Both the position numbers and the translations under genes were made by a program. From Candidatus Competibacteraceae bacterium (lineage in GTDB: Bacteria > Bacteroidota > Bacteroidia > CAIKAF01): a DNA stretch of 64,000 nt. Of this stretch, positions 27,190 through 36,356 are shown piece after piece; positions within the stretch are counted from its first letter, which is position 1, and the number at the start of each line of letters is the position of its first letter. The DNA is taken from contig JACSSC010000018.1 in the NCBI GenBank assembly GCA_014879445.1, positions 128,706-192,705 on the forward strand. The letters run 5' to 3'. Under the pieces are notes generated by a model. That model ran no database searches. It saw nothing but the letters and a program-made list of their open reading frames with translations, and had not been told where the DNA came from.

Positions 27190-28026
27190 ATGGATGTGAA
27201 ATTACCTCATATACCCGAACGGCCAGCTAAGCCACGCTCTTCCGGTATAACTATGGTCATGGACAAAGGCCTGAGTATACGACAGGCAGAAGATTTTGTT
27301 CAATCTGCCGGCCATTTAGTTGATTTTGTTAAACTCGGGTTTGGCACCTCTTATGTGTCTAAAAATGTACAGGAAAAGATTAAGCTCTACCAACAGTCAG
27401 GCATTAAACCTTATTTAGGTGGAACTTTCTTTGAAGCATTTGTTGTGAGAAATCTATTTAAGCAGTATCTCAAGATGATACATTCGTTGGGGCTTGATGC
27501 TATGGAGGTTTCTGATGGCTCAATCAATATGCCTCATGCTGTCAAGTGTAAGTATATTACTGATTTGGCCAAGCATGGTTTGGTGTTAAGTGAAGTAGGG
27601 TCGAAGGAAGAAGGCATCCTCATATCGCCTAATAAATGGAAATCAATGATGCAGAAAGAACTGGATGCAGGTGCTTGGAAAGTGATAGCCGAAGCCAGAG
27701 AGAGCGGAACAGTTGGGATTTATCGTCCGAGTGGGAAAGCCCATATTCAACTTGTCAATAAAATTCTCAATAAAATTTCTGCGGATAATATTATTTGGGA
27801 AGCTCCCATTAAGTCACAACAAGCATTTTGGATTAAACTGTTAGGGGCTAATGTAAATTTGGGTAACATTCCTCCTGATGAAGCCATTCCTTTAGAAACG
27901 CTTCGTATAGGATTGAGAGGAGATACATTCTTTACTTTCTTGCCAAAAGAAATTGCGAACAAATGGATTCATCATCTGCCGGGTGATATTGAACAAAATA
28001 ATGACGTTCAGACTAATAAAAAATGA
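27190..28026 (+). CDS. Phosphosulfolactate synthase-like protein (ComA family)
   Basis: ComA condenses sulfite with phosphoenolpyruvate to phosphosulfolactate. The 278-residue protein is a TIM barrel with family segments: GITMVMDKGLSIRQAEDF, DFVKLGFGTSYVS, YLGGTFFEAFV, MEVSDGSINMP, LSEVGSKEEG, VIAEARESGTVGIY and IWEAPIKSQQAFWI. It matches the family along its length. The downstream steps to sulfolactate or coenzyme M are not nearby, so in this organism the product may serve another purpose or the function may have changed. It overlaps the rhodanese gene by 4 bases. Confidence 0.87.
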   Translation: MDVKLPHIPERPAKPRSSGITMVMDKGLSIRQAEDFVQSAGHLVDFVKLGFGTSYVSKNVQEKIKLYQQSGIKPYLGGTFFEAFVVRNLFKQYLKMIHSLGLDAMEVSDGSINMPHAVKCKYITDLAKHGLVLSEVGSKEEGILISPNKWKSMMQKELDAGAWKVIAEARESGTVGIYRPSGKAHIQLVNKILNKISADNIIWEAPIKSQQAFWIKLLGANVNLGNIPPDEAIPLETLRIGLRGDTFFTFLPKEIANKWIHHLPGDIEQNNDVQTNKK

Positions 28027-28337
28027 ATCGTATTACGGTTGTTGAACTGAAAGCCCTCATGGACCAGGGATGTGATTTCCAACTCATAGATGTTCGAGAA
28101 TCCTACGAACGTGATTTTTGTCATATTGGAGGCGAGCTAATACCTTTGGGCGACGTACTCGAAAACACTCACCGCATTCATTCTAACAAGCAAGTTATTA
28201 TTTATTGTCGTACAGGCGTGCGTTCGGCTACACTTATTAGTGTTTTGCAAACGATGGGTTATAGCAATTTGTATAATCTTGAGGGAGGCATTGTAGCTTG
28301 GAGTAAAGAAATTGACTCAACCGTTCCTATATACTAA
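28023..28337 (+). CDS. Single-domain rhodanese
   Basis: The 104-residue cytoplasmic protein is a single rhodanese domain: LIDVRESYERDFCHIGG, PLGDVLEN, then the active-site loop CRTGVRS with its catalytic cysteine, and GYSNLYNLEGGIVAW. Such proteins carry sulfur as a persulfide. The translational overlap with the ComA-like gene (4 bases) raises the idea that both take part in sulfur handling, for example sulfite or persulfide supply; this is inference. Confidence 0.92.
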   Translation: MNRITVVELKALMDQGCDFQLIDVRESYERDFCHIGGELIPLGDVLENTHRIHSNKQVIIYCRTGVRSATLISVLQTMGYSNLYNLEGGIVAWSKEIDSTVPIY

Positions 28338-28353
28338 TAACATGATATAATAC

Positions 28354-29316
28354 ATGGAAAACCCTGCAGAAGTCATAATGTCTCCACGAAAAACAAAGGA
28401 TTATTTGCTTATTTTGATTAAAGGAGCAGGTATGGGAGCAGCAGATGTTGTTCCCGGTGTTTCGGGAGGAACGATTGCTTTTATCACAGGCATTTATGAA
28501 GAGTTGATTTTTTCTATCAGAAACTTTCCCAAGGCCTTACCTATTCTTTTTACTAAAGGACCTGTTCCTTTTTGGAAATATGCTAATGCTACATTCCTAT
28601 TAACTCTAATGCTCGGTATCTTATTTAGTGTGGTTTCCTTGGCTCGTGTCATCACATATTTGTTAAATACTTATCCTGTCATTATTTGGTCGTTCTTCTT
28701 TGGGTTGATTTTGGCATCTACCGTTTTTGTCATAAAAAAAATCAGAATTAATATTCCAACGGCCTTGTTTTTTTTGTCAGGCGCCTCATTGGCATATTAT
28801 ATTACGATTGCAGCACCGGTTCAAACGCCAGAGAGCATGGGCTTTGTTTTTCTTTCTGGGTTTATTGCCATTTGTGCTATGATATTGCCAGGCATTTCGG
28901 GTAGCTTTATCTTGTTGCTGTTGGGCAAATATGATTTTATTTTGCATGCTGTAAAAAACTTTGATATCAAAACTATTCTGATTTTTATGGCTGGCTGTTT
29001 GGTTGGAGTTTTTTCTTTTGCACAAGTTATCTCATGGCTTTTTAAACGGTTTTATGCTGCAAGCATGGCGCTGCTGGCTGGATTTATGGTGGGTTCATTA
29101 AATAAAGTTTGGCCATGGAAAATTGTTACACAGTACCGGTTGAACAGCAAAAATGAAATGGTACCTTTCCTCGATAAAAGTGTTACGTTTGGAGAATATG
29201 AAGCTATTACAGGGCAAAACGGGTATGTGCTTTATGCCGCAGTATTTATGCTTGTTGGCTTTATTTCTATCTTTCTCATCGAAAAACTATCTGTGAAAAA
29301 AAAAATACTTGATTGA
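28354..29316 (+). CDS. DUF368 membrane protein (PopT-type undecaprenyl-phosphate transporter family)
   Basis: The 320-residue polytopic protein has the DUF368 signatures GAGMGAADVVPGVSGGTIAFITGIYEELI near the N-terminus and its inverted-repeat counterpart AICAMILPGISGSFILLLLGKYDFIL in the middle. About eight helices are visible. Members of DUF368 were shown to recycle undecaprenyl phosphate across the cytoplasmic membrane (PopT). That role is plausible here but not shown by context. It overlaps the aroE start by 4 bases. Confidence 0.88.
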   Translation: MENPAEVIMSPRKTKDYLLILIKGAGMGAADVVPGVSGGTIAFITGIYEELIFSIRNFPKALPILFTKGPVPFWKYANATFLLTLMLGILFSVVSLARVITYLLNTYPVIIWSFFFGLILASTVFVIKKIRINIPTALFFLSGASLAYYITIAAPVQTPESMGFVFLSGFIAICAMILPGISGSFILLLLGKYDFILHAVKNFDIKTILIFMAGCLVGVFSFAQVISWLFKRFYAASMALLAGFMVGSLNKVWPWKIVTQYRLNSKNEMVPFLDKSVTFGEYEAITGQNGYVLYAAVFMLVGFISIFLIEKLSVKKKILD

Positions 29317-30071
29317 AGCAATACGGACTTATAGGATTTCCGCTATCACATAGTTTTTCGCCGGATTATTTTGCAAAATTATTTGCACGCGAAAAGCGTA
29401 AAGATTGTCGTTATGATGCTTATGAAATTTCTTCAATTTCTATGTTGTTAAATCTCATCAGAAAAAAGAAATTACTAGGAATGAATGTCACCATCCCATA
29501 TAAGCAAACTGTCATTTCATTATTGGATTATTTACATCCTGCCGCACTTCGCATTGGCGCCGTTAATTGTGTGAAAATTGACAGAAGGCATAACCGTCTT
29601 CACATGATAGGATTTAATACTGATTATTTGGGATTCAGACAAACATTTATCCCTTGTCTCACATCAGCACATACCAAGGCATTGGTGCTGGGTAGTGGCG
29701 GTTCATCGTTGGCTGTTCGGTATGTGCTAAAAAAAGAAAATATTCCCTATCTATTGGTGTCGCGTTTGGCTTCAGCAAACACCATTAGTTATAATGATCT
29801 AACACCTGAAATGGTTAACATGCATACTGTGATAATTAATACAACACCCGTTGGCATGTTTCCCGAAACAAACTTTTCGCCATCCATTCCATACGAAGGC
29901 ATAAGTTCAAATCATCTTCTTTATGATTTGATATATAATCCTGCTGAGACAATTTTTCTTCAGGAGGGAAGGCGTCGAGGTGCAAAGATTATTAATGGTT
30001 ATGAGATGCTATGTAGCCAGGCGGAGGAGTCGTGGAAAATTTGGCAATCCGATTCTGTTTTTTGGGAATAA
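29313..30071 (+). CDS. aroE: Shikimate dehydrogenase
   Basis: AroE reduces 3-dehydroshikimate to shikimate with NADPH. The 252-residue protein shows GLIGFPLSHSFSPDYF, GMNVTIPYKQTVISLLD with the catalytic lysine, IGAVNCVKID, GFNTDYLGF, the nucleotide-binding LGSGGSSLAVRYVL and INTTPVGMFP, ending with NGYEMLCSQAEESW. The start is TTG at 29313, overlapping the DUF368 stop (TTGA). No ATG fits before the conserved YGLIGFPLSHS strand. The 3' end contains a promoter for the next gene. Confidence 0.93.
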   Translation: MKQYGLIGFPLSHSFSPDYFAKLFAREKRKDCRYDAYEISSISMLLNLIRKKKLLGMNVTIPYKQTVISLLDYLHPAALRIGAVNCVKIDRRHNRLHMIGFNTDYLGFRQTFIPCLTSAHTKALVLGSGGSSLAVRYVLKKENIPYLLVSRLASANTISYNDLTPEMVNMHTVIINTTPVGMFPETNFSPSIPYEGISSNHLLYDLIYNPAETIFLQEGRRRGAKIINGYEMLCSQAEESWKIWQSDSVFWE

Positions 30072-30091
30072 TTATCATCTTCCTACCTTTG
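30061..30091 (+). promoter_or_regulatory. Consensus Bacteroidota promoter inside the end of aroE
   Basis: TTTG (30061-30064), exactly 19 bases, TACCTTTG (30084-30091). Transcript start near 30098 and the downstream ATG at 30110. It decides the start of the class-III aminotransferase: the earlier GTG at 30032 is upstream of the promoter. Confidence 0.75.
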
Positions 30092-30109
30092 CAGCATAAA
30101 AATAAATCT

Positions 30110-31456
30110 ATGGCAAACTCAGTTAGTTTTAATTCCCAATATCCCGATTTGACCCGTTCAAAAGAAATGCATGAAAAAGCAAGAAAGATCATGACTCCCG
30201 TGAGCCAAACCATGGCAAAAGGCCCTGGTCAGTATTCGGTAGGCGCATGCCCGGTGTATTTAAGTAGGGGCAAAGGAACCAGAGTATGGGATATTGACGG
30301 CAATGAGTATCTCGATTGGAATGCAGCCATTGGTCCGCTTTCGTTAGGATACGGATATCCTGAAGTAGATAATGCCATTCGTGAACAATTGGAAAAAGGA
30401 ATTACTTTTTCGCTGATGCATGAATTAGAATATGAAGTTGCATCATTGATTCATCAAATCATTCCTAATGCCGAAGCTATTCGTATCAGTAAATCGGGCG
30501 CTGATGTGGCATCTGCTGCTATTCGTATTGCCCGTGCTTTTACAGGTCGTGATAAAGTGCTATGCTGTGGGTATCATGGGTGGCATGATTGGTATATTTC
30601 AGCGACCGACAGAGCAAAAGGAATTCCTCAAGCAGTAAGAGACCTTACTTATACATTTAATTATAATGACATTGACAGCTTGCGTGAATCACTGGATAAG
30701 GACGTAGCTGCCGTTATTCTCGAACCATTTGTGTTTGATGAACCCAAACCTGGATATTTGCAGCAGGTGTATGAAGCATGTAAGGCCAATGGCACATTGT
30801 TGATTTTTGATGAAATGTGGACGGGTTTTCGAATTGCTTTGGGGGGTGCTCAGGAATTTTTTGGCATTAAACCTGATTTAGCGGTGTATTCAAAAGCCGT
30901 TGCGAATGGAATGCCTATTGCTTTTTTAACTGGTCGCAGAGACGTTCTTGAGCTTTTTGAGAAAGAGGTTTTCTTCTACACTACATTTGGCGGAGAAGCA
31001 TTGTCGCTGGCTGCTACAAAGGCCACTATTCAAGTATTGAAAGAAAAAAACGTGCCGGCTGTTTTGGCTTCAAATGGCACTCAACTTAAAGATGGGCTCA
31101 ACAAACTTATTGAAGATTTAGGGTTAAGGCAGTACATGCAATGTAAGGGTTATCCTTGTCGTACTACATTGGCATTTGAAGCTGCCATGCCTAGCCCCTT
31201 ATTTATTAAAGCATATATTCAGCAAGAGATGATAAAGCGTGGGATTTTGTGGCAAGGAAATCATAATTTCTCTTTTATGCATAGCAAAGAGGATATTGAT
31301 TATACGTTGAAGGCATATGCTGATGTATTGCCGATGGTTAAAGATGCTGTCGAAAAAGGAGATGTTGATTCTCGATTGATTGGGGCGCCTATTGAAGCGG
31401 CATTTAGAAGAGTTGATAATTTTAACATGAAACCCAAAACAGCACCTCACTCATGA
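30110..31456 (+). CDS. Class III aminotransferase, glutamate-1-semialdehyde aminomutase-like
   Basis: From ATG 30110 the protein has 448 residues. Family motifs: [77 protein letters not shown], and the PLP lysine in [15 protein letters not shown]. It resembles HemL and sugar or amino-polyol aminotransferases of surface-glycan loci. The residue pattern fits an enzyme acting on a side substrate, not HemL itself, because the family's usual GSEA segment reads SGADV. It overlaps the SDR gene by 4 bases, forming a two-gene operon from its own promoter. The substrate is unknown. Confidence 0.85.
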   Translation: MANSVSFNSQYPDLTRSKEMHEKARKIMTPVSQTMAKGPGQYSVGACPVYLSRGKGTRVWDIDGNEYLDWNAAIGPLSLGYGYPEVDNAIREQLEKGITFSLMHELEYEVASLIHQIIPNAEAIRISKSGADVASAAIRIARAFTGRDKVLCCGYHGWHDWYISATDRAKGIPQAVRDLTYTFNYNDIDSLRESLDKDVAAVILEPFVFDEPKPGYLQQVYEACKANGTLLIFDEMWTGFRIALGGAQEFFGIKPDLAVYSKAVANGMPIAFLTGRRDVLELFEKEVFFYTTFGGEALSLAATKATIQVLKEKNVPAVLASNGTQLKDGLNKLIEDLGLRQYMQCKGYPCRTTLAFEAAMPSPLFIKAYIQQEMIKRGILWQGNHNFSFMHSKEDIDYTLKAYADVLPMVKDAVEKGDVDSRLIGAPIEAAFRRVDNFNMKPKTAPHS

Positions 31457-32265
31457 GCAGCAATCTTTTTACACTCAAAGATAAAGTTGCTATTGTTACC
31501 GGAGCATGTGGTTTGATAGGTCAAAAGCATGCACAAGCATTAGCGGCCTATGGCGCACGTGTTGTAGTGGCTGATCGTGATCAAGCCCTATGTGAAAAGC
31601 TAGTATCAACACTTGAAGGAGCAAATCATATTGCAATTTCTCTTGATGTTACAAATGAAGAGAATCTGATAGCAGCTAAAAATGTTATTCTCGAAAGAGC
31701 TGGACGAATAGATGTGTTGGTGAATAATGCAGCCATTAATGATATGTTTGAAAATCCTGCAATGGCAGCCGAGCAAAGTCGTTTTGAGAATTATCCGGTA
31801 CAGATGTTTCGCCAATCATTAGAAGTAAATGTAACAGGCGTTTTTTTGTGTTCGCAGGTTTTCGGAACAGAAATGGCTCGTCAAGGAAAAGGAAGCATCA
31901 TTAATGTGGCTTCAACATATGGATTGGTTGGGCCTGACCAGTCGTTATATATTAATCCTGAGGGCAAACAGGCCTTTTATAAAAGTGCTGCTTATCCTGC
32001 CACTAAGGGAGCCGTTATTAATTTTACCCGTTTTTTGGCCGCATATTGGGGCGCTAGCGGGGTGAGAGTAAACACCCTTTCGCCAGGCGGGGTTGAGAAT
32101 AGCCAGGATGATTGGTTTGTGAAAAATTATAGTGCGAAAACACCATTAGGTAGAATGGCTCAACCTACCGATTATCAAGGGGCGTTGGTGTTTTTGGCCA
32201 GCGATGCTTCGTCTTATATGACAGGTGCCAACTTGGTGGTGGATGGAGGTTGGACAGCTATTTAA
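31453..32265 (+). CDS. Short-chain dehydrogenase/reductase
   Basis: The 270-residue enzyme is a classical SDR: cofactor motif [16 protein letters not shown] (favours NAD(H) by the acidic residue after the second strand), NNAAIND, catalytic Ser in NVASTYG, Tyr and Lys in AYPATKGAV, and C-terminal VVDGGWTAI. The 15-residue insertion [15 protein letters not shown] and the [13 protein letters not shown] segment resemble SDRs of surface-sugar pathways such as PtmA of flagellin glycan biosynthesis. Coupling to the class-III aminotransferase suggests an oxidation-transamination pair on the same substrate. Inference only. Confidence 0.88.
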   Translation: MSSNLFTLKDKVAIVTGACGLIGQKHAQALAAYGARVVVADRDQALCEKLVSTLEGANHIAISLDVTNEENLIAAKNVILERAGRIDVLVNNAAINDMFENPAMAAEQSRFENYPVQMFRQSLEVNVTGVFLCSQVFGTEMARQGKGSIINVASTYGLVGPDQSLYINPEGKQAFYKSAAYPATKGAVINFTRFLAAYWGASGVRVNTLSPGGVENSQDDWFVKNYSAKTPLGRMAQPTDYQGALVFLASDASSYMTGANLVVDGGWTAI

Positions 32266-32277
32266 TTTTGTTCAGAT

Positions 32278-33531
32278 TTAGGCCTTTTCTTCCCAAACAG
32301 TACATAAGTGAACAATGGTTTCAACCGCTTTCTGCATATCTTGAATGCTAATCCACTCATGTTTGCTATGAAAACCATGACCACCGGCAAATAAGTTGGG
32401 GCATGGCAATCCCATAAAACTTAAACGGCTGCCATCTGTTCCTCCACGAATAGAGCCACATACAGGGGTTAACCCTGTTCGTCCAATGGCCTCTATTGCA
32501 TAATCAACAACTTGCGGATGCTTGTCTAATACTTCTTTCATATTCCGATATTGCTCGCTGAATTCAAGTTTGGCTGTAGAGCGAGGATATTTTTTTAATA
32601 CATCGTTAACCAGTGCTTGTAATTCATTTTCTAATTCTTTAAGAGTATCTGTGTTGAATGCACGGATAATAAATTTTACCTGAGCAGACTCCAATCCACC
32701 TTGAAAGGAAACAGGATGAATAAAAGGTTGTTTGCCATCAGTAGTTTCAGGCGCTTTGTTGGAGGGTAGTTGAGTAATGATAGCAGAGGCAATGCGAATG
32801 GCATGCTCCATCTGTCCTTTTGCAAATCCAGGATGCGTGGCCCGTCCGTGAATACTTAATGTTGCAGAATCGGCACTAAATGTTTCATTCTCAATCCATC
32901 CAGCTGTTTCTCCGTCTAGTGTATAAGCATAGTCAGCGCCTAACAATGAAAGATTAATTTTGTCAACACCTCTTCCAATCTCTTCATCAGGAGTAAGCAA
33001 TACTCGAATTTTTCCGTGTTTGATTTCGGGATGTTTAAGCAGATAATTCATTGCATCCATAATTTCTGCTATTCCTGCTTTATCGTCTGCACCCAACAAA
33101 GTAGTTCCATCTGCAGTAATGATATCATTGCCAATTTGAGTTTGTAGCAATGGATGTTCATCAACACGAATGGGCTGTTCAGGGTTTGAGGGGAGGACAA
33201 TGTCGCCACCCGAATATTGATGGTGTATGATGGGCATTACACCATTGCCTGAGCAGTCGGGAGCTGTGTCCATGTGACTGCAAAAGCAAATAACAGGCAC
33301 TTTTTTTTCACTATTTGCAGGGAGTGTAGCATATACATACCCATTATCGTCCATCACAACATCCTGCATTCCCATAATACGTAATTCTTCTGCCATTGAT
33401 CGGGCAAAATCTAGTTGACATGAGGTAGAAGGAAACGTGTCGGAGTCGGGATTGCTTTGTGTATTTATTTGTACATAACGAATAAAACGATCGGCTACCG
33501 TAAAATCATATTGTGAAAAATCAATGTTCAT
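32278..33531 (-). CDS. pepT: Tripeptide aminopeptidase (peptidase T)
   Basis: PepT removes N-terminal residues from tripeptides. The 417-residue protein has the M20 di-zinc core: CSHMDTAPD, LLGADDKAGIAEIMDAM, LLTPDEEIGRGVDKI, and the dimer-domain ATHPGFAKGQMEHAIRIA, with the distal zinc ligand in FAGGHGFHSKHEWI. The length fits PepT, and there is no signal peptide. The gene is convergent with the SDR gene (12 bases apart). The upstream 249-base gap is AT-rich. Confidence 0.93.
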   Translation of the reverse strand: MNIDFSQYDFTVADRFIRYVQINTQSNPDSDTFPSTSCQLDFARSMAEELRIMGMQDVVMDDNGYVYATLPANSEKKVPVICFCSHMDTAPDCSGNGVMPIIHHQYSGGDIVLPSNPEQPIRVDEHPLLQTQIGNDIITADGTTLLGADDKAGIAEIMDAMNYLLKHPEIKHGKIRVLLTPDEEIGRGVDKINLSLLGADYAYTLDGETAGWIENETFSADSATLSIHGRATHPGFAKGQMEHAIRIASAIITQLPSNKAPETTDGKQPFIHPVSFQGGLESAQVKFIIRAFNTDTLKELENELQALVNDVLKKYPRSTAKLEFSEQYRNMKEVLDKHPQVVDYAIEAIGRTGLTPVCGSIRGGTDGSRLSFMGLPCPNLFAGGHGFHSKHEWISIQDMQKAVETIVHLCTVWEEKA

Positions 33532-33780
33532 GATTGTGAAGTTTAAGCGAACATACCTTGTTTTTTTTTATTTGCAAAATGTGATGATTTGAATCTAATA
33601 TTTTTTGTCATACTTTATGAAAATATAATTTGAATCAGGTTTAAACATTTGTTTTTTTTCTCAATATTATTTGAACTTTTAGTATTATTGTATATATTCG
33701 TTTTGTTGTAATAATTATTCTGCGTTCGTATCAGATTGTATAATTCAGCCCCAAATGATATCAATTAAACTTAAATAGCC
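33532..33780. other. AT-rich divergent intergenic region
   Basis: This gap between the starts of pepT and the following TPR-type gene contains T-rich runs and TTTG elements but no -33/-7 pair with proper spacing that I can defend and no stable hairpin. It presumably carries both promoters. Confidence 0.3.
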
Positions 33781-34773
33781 ATGATAAAATTACAATGCAA
33801 CCTACTGTCTGGATTGCTTATTCTTGCAATTCTATTGTTTTTTTCCGAGATGAATTTTGCACAAACAGCAATTAATCGTCACGAAATGCCGGAGCATTTT
33901 TTTCTAACTTCCATTGAAGCCGATGGCGTAAAGTTGTTTACTAAATACAAAGGTGCCGCCATAGCTTATAATAAAAGGACCAAAGAAATACTGCTGTATG
34001 GCGAAATTAATGATGATGAGATTATTATTATTCATAAGGTTAAACATGAAATAGTTTTTAACCCTGATGAATTTAGGAGTTGCACCTATAGCAATGACGG
34101 CAAAGTAACACTATGTTCAATGCTAGAAAAAAGAACAGAAATTGTGTGTGGTATTTTTAATTGGGTTGACGAATCGTTGGTTTATGATAAATATGAGAGC
34201 ACCGACGAGTCGCTTGAGATTATCAAAAGAGCATCACTCTATTTAAAGCAACAAAAAGCAGTAGAAGCGCTCAGCGCATACGATTCGCTTAGATTCCCTG
34301 AAAGCTATATCAATACAGAGGAAGTGGCCGCTAAGATTTTAAAAGCCATGAGGCCGGTTGTAAAAGAGCAGGCAGACAAAAAAAAGTTTAAAGAAGCAGT
34401 TGCTCTATATCAATCTGCACTTACCTATAGGGGATGGAAATGGGCAGATGAAATTGAGTCGGAAGATGAAATGAAAAACAGATTTGGGAAGAATCTTTTT
34501 GGATTGACATTGCCAGATTTTCATGATATCTTGGTTGAGTATCTTCTGTATCTGAATGAAGCAAGAATGTCAGACCAGGTTGTTAAATTATATCCTAAAT
34601 ATAGAAAATGGTTCCCTTCGTCCACGGGCCTTTTGCTTCAAATAGCCGATGCATATTATTTGAAGAAAGAAAATGAGAAGGCCGGAGAATTATATTCTGC
34701 ATATGTGGCGAAGATGAAAGAACTGAAGAAAGACAAGCAAATTCCTGATTATGTTGCGCAGCGAATGAAGTAA
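33781..34773 (+). CDS. Exported protein with helical-repeat C-terminus, unknown function
   Basis: The 330-residue protein begins with a signal peptide (LLSGLLILAILLFFSEMNFA, cleavage near 27). Residues ~40-130 look like beta strands; residues ~140-330 are alpha-helical and TPR-like (AVEALSAYDSLRFPESYI, EAVALYQSALTYRGW, LLLQIADAYYLKKENEKAGELYSAYV). No enzyme motif is visible. It stands alone with long upstream and downstream gaps, so its partners are unknown. A periplasmic scaffold role is a guess. Confidence 0.7.
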   Translation: MIKLQCNLLSGLLILAILLFFSEMNFAQTAINRHEMPEHFFLTSIEADGVKLFTKYKGAAIAYNKRTKEILLYGEINDDEIIIIHKVKHEIVFNPDEFRSCTYSNDGKVTLCSMLEKRTEIVCGIFNWVDESLVYDKYESTDESLEIIKRASLYLKQQKAVEALSAYDSLRFPESYINTEEVAAKILKAMRPVVKEQADKKKFKEAVALYQSALTYRGWKWADEIESEDEMKNRFGKNLFGLTLPDFHDILVEYLLYLNEARMSDQVVKLYPKYRKWFPSSTGLLLQIADAYYLKKENEKAGELYSAYVAKMKELKKDKQIPDYVAQRMK

Positions 34774-34963
34774 AATATATTTGATAGATTATACTCTGCA
34801 ATTATTAACATAGCTGATTTAGGTTATTTTCATTGTTTCAGCATGATTCTATTGTTGATTTTCTTTGTCGGCAATACTAAGTTTATTATCATTCATTCAT
34901 ACAGATACATGGTTTTTGAGTGAAAAATATTCTTACATTTATCACACTTTAATTGAATACACT

Positions 34964-36337
34964 ATGTATGTTTTTGTGGCTAGAATTTGGAGCATTGTTT
35001 TTGCAGCGGTAGGGTTGTTGTTTGTTTTTTTTCCGATAACATTAGGAGAGCAGCTTAATGCAGCAGGAAATGTTTTAGGACTAAGCGGCCGAGTGATTTC
35101 ACAACCCGGCACACTTTGGTATTATCTTACTTTGTCGCTAATGGGCTTAATAACATTGCTTTCTTGGTATAGCGCATCAAATCCCGAAAACAAGATGTTA
35201 TGTCGCATGCTGGTAACGGCAAAGTTTATTAGCGTGTTTGGGTTTTTATTTGCGGCAATTACTATTGGTTCTGTATGGTTTTTGCCGGCATTTGCTGATT
35301 TATTTGTTGCTGCTACGCTCATTGTTTCTCATCAGTTTTTGCACGACACTAATGAGTATTTTGTACGTCAATTTAATCGAAAACAAAAGAAATTTTCTGA
35401 AGTATGGTATGGGAAAATTGACATTGATGAAGATATTGCATTTTGGTTTAGATATACTTTGTTGCAAGGTAAAGAACAAACAGCACACACATGGGCGATA
35501 TTTTTTGATAAAGGAAAAATACAAACAGGCAAAAACACATGGCCATGCAAGGCCTTAGCGCCGGGCAATATTGTTATCTTGCCAGAATCAAATGATTTGC
35601 AGCGATTTTATAATAAGCGCCAGGTTTTTCATATTGGCAATCAACACCTCGATGAAGGAAATGCGATAGGTAGTTCCGGAATCATTTCATGGGATTTACA
35701 ATTTAACTCTTCCGGATTATCGCATAGGCACAAACCCAAATTGTTACATTTGCTGGGTATCACAAAAAGCACATACGATTCTTGTTTCATAGATTTGCGT
35801 TATAGCGGTTCGGTTACTGTTGATGGAAAAACGTACACATTTCAACAAAAAACGGGAAACATAGGCCATATTTATGGAACACAAAGTGCTTATAGTTGGT
35901 CTTGGGCTCATTGTAATCATTTTAGCAATGCAGAAGGAGTTGTGTTTGAAGGCATATCGGCACGATTAAAAAAGGGAGGTAAGATTACTTCACCTATGTC
36001 ATCTTTTGTACTCTTTGAGAATGGTGTAAAAAATTCATTTACTACGATGAAATCACTTACAAAATCGTTTTCAGATATTCAGAATAATGTTTGGGAATTT
36101 AAAACAGAGAACGGTAGATATAAGTTAACAGGGCGTGCAGATTTACTTTCACCGGCTTTAGTTGAATATACAGATACAGACGGTTCAAAACTTTGGTGTT
36201 ATAATAGTAAGCTCAGTAATCTTATGCTGCAATTGACGGATAAAAAAACAGGACAGGCCAAATCTTTTGAGGCAGCTAAAACAGCTGCATTTGAAATTGT
36301 AACACGTGATGCACCTTCACGCCAGTTAGATTTATAA
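34964..36337 (+). CDS. Membrane protein with CrtC/tocopherol-cyclase-like domain
   Basis: From ATG 34964 the protein has 457 residues; an in-frame TTG at 34865 gives an extra 33 that look non-coding. Residues 1-~125 hold four membrane helices (VARIWSIVFAAVGLLFVFFP, LWYYLTLSLMGLITLL, FISVFGFLFAAITIGSVWFL, ADLFVAATLIV). The rest is a soluble beta-rich domain with VDGKTYTFQQKTGNIGHIYG and SWSWAHCNHF, which resemble the paired lipocalin-like domains of carotenoid 1,2-hydratase/AttH/tocopherol-cyclase proteins. It begins a three-gene operon with two GMC oxidoreductases (19-base gap, then a 4-base overlap). A lipid or isoprenoid substrate is inferred from the family and neighbours. Confidence 0.65.
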   Translation: MYVFVARIWSIVFAAVGLLFVFFPITLGEQLNAAGNVLGLSGRVISQPGTLWYYLTLSLMGLITLLSWYSASNPENKMLCRMLVTAKFISVFGFLFAAITIGSVWFLPAFADLFVAATLIVSHQFLHDTNEYFVRQFNRKQKKFSEVWYGKIDIDEDIAFWFRYTLLQGKEQTAHTWAIFFDKGKIQTGKNTWPCKALAPGNIVILPESNDLQRFYNKRQVFHIGNQHLDEGNAIGSSGIISWDLQFNSSGLSHRHKPKLLHLLGITKSTYDSCFIDLRYSGSVTVDGKTYTFQQKTGNIGHIYGTQSAYSWSWAHCNHFSNAEGVVFEGISARLKKGGKITSPMSSFVLFENGVKNSFTTMKSLTKSFSDIQNNVWEFKTENGRYKLTGRADLLSPALVEYTDTDGSKLWCYNSKLSNLMLQLTDKKTGQAKSFEAAKTAAFEIVTRDAPSRQLDL

Positions 36338-36356
36338 TTATCATTCAAAAATAAAG

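Noticed and set aside
30032-30109. Earlier start of the class III aminotransferase inside aroE
   Set aside because: The consensus promoter at 30061-30091 is downstream of it, and the hydrophobic prefix does not belong to the family.
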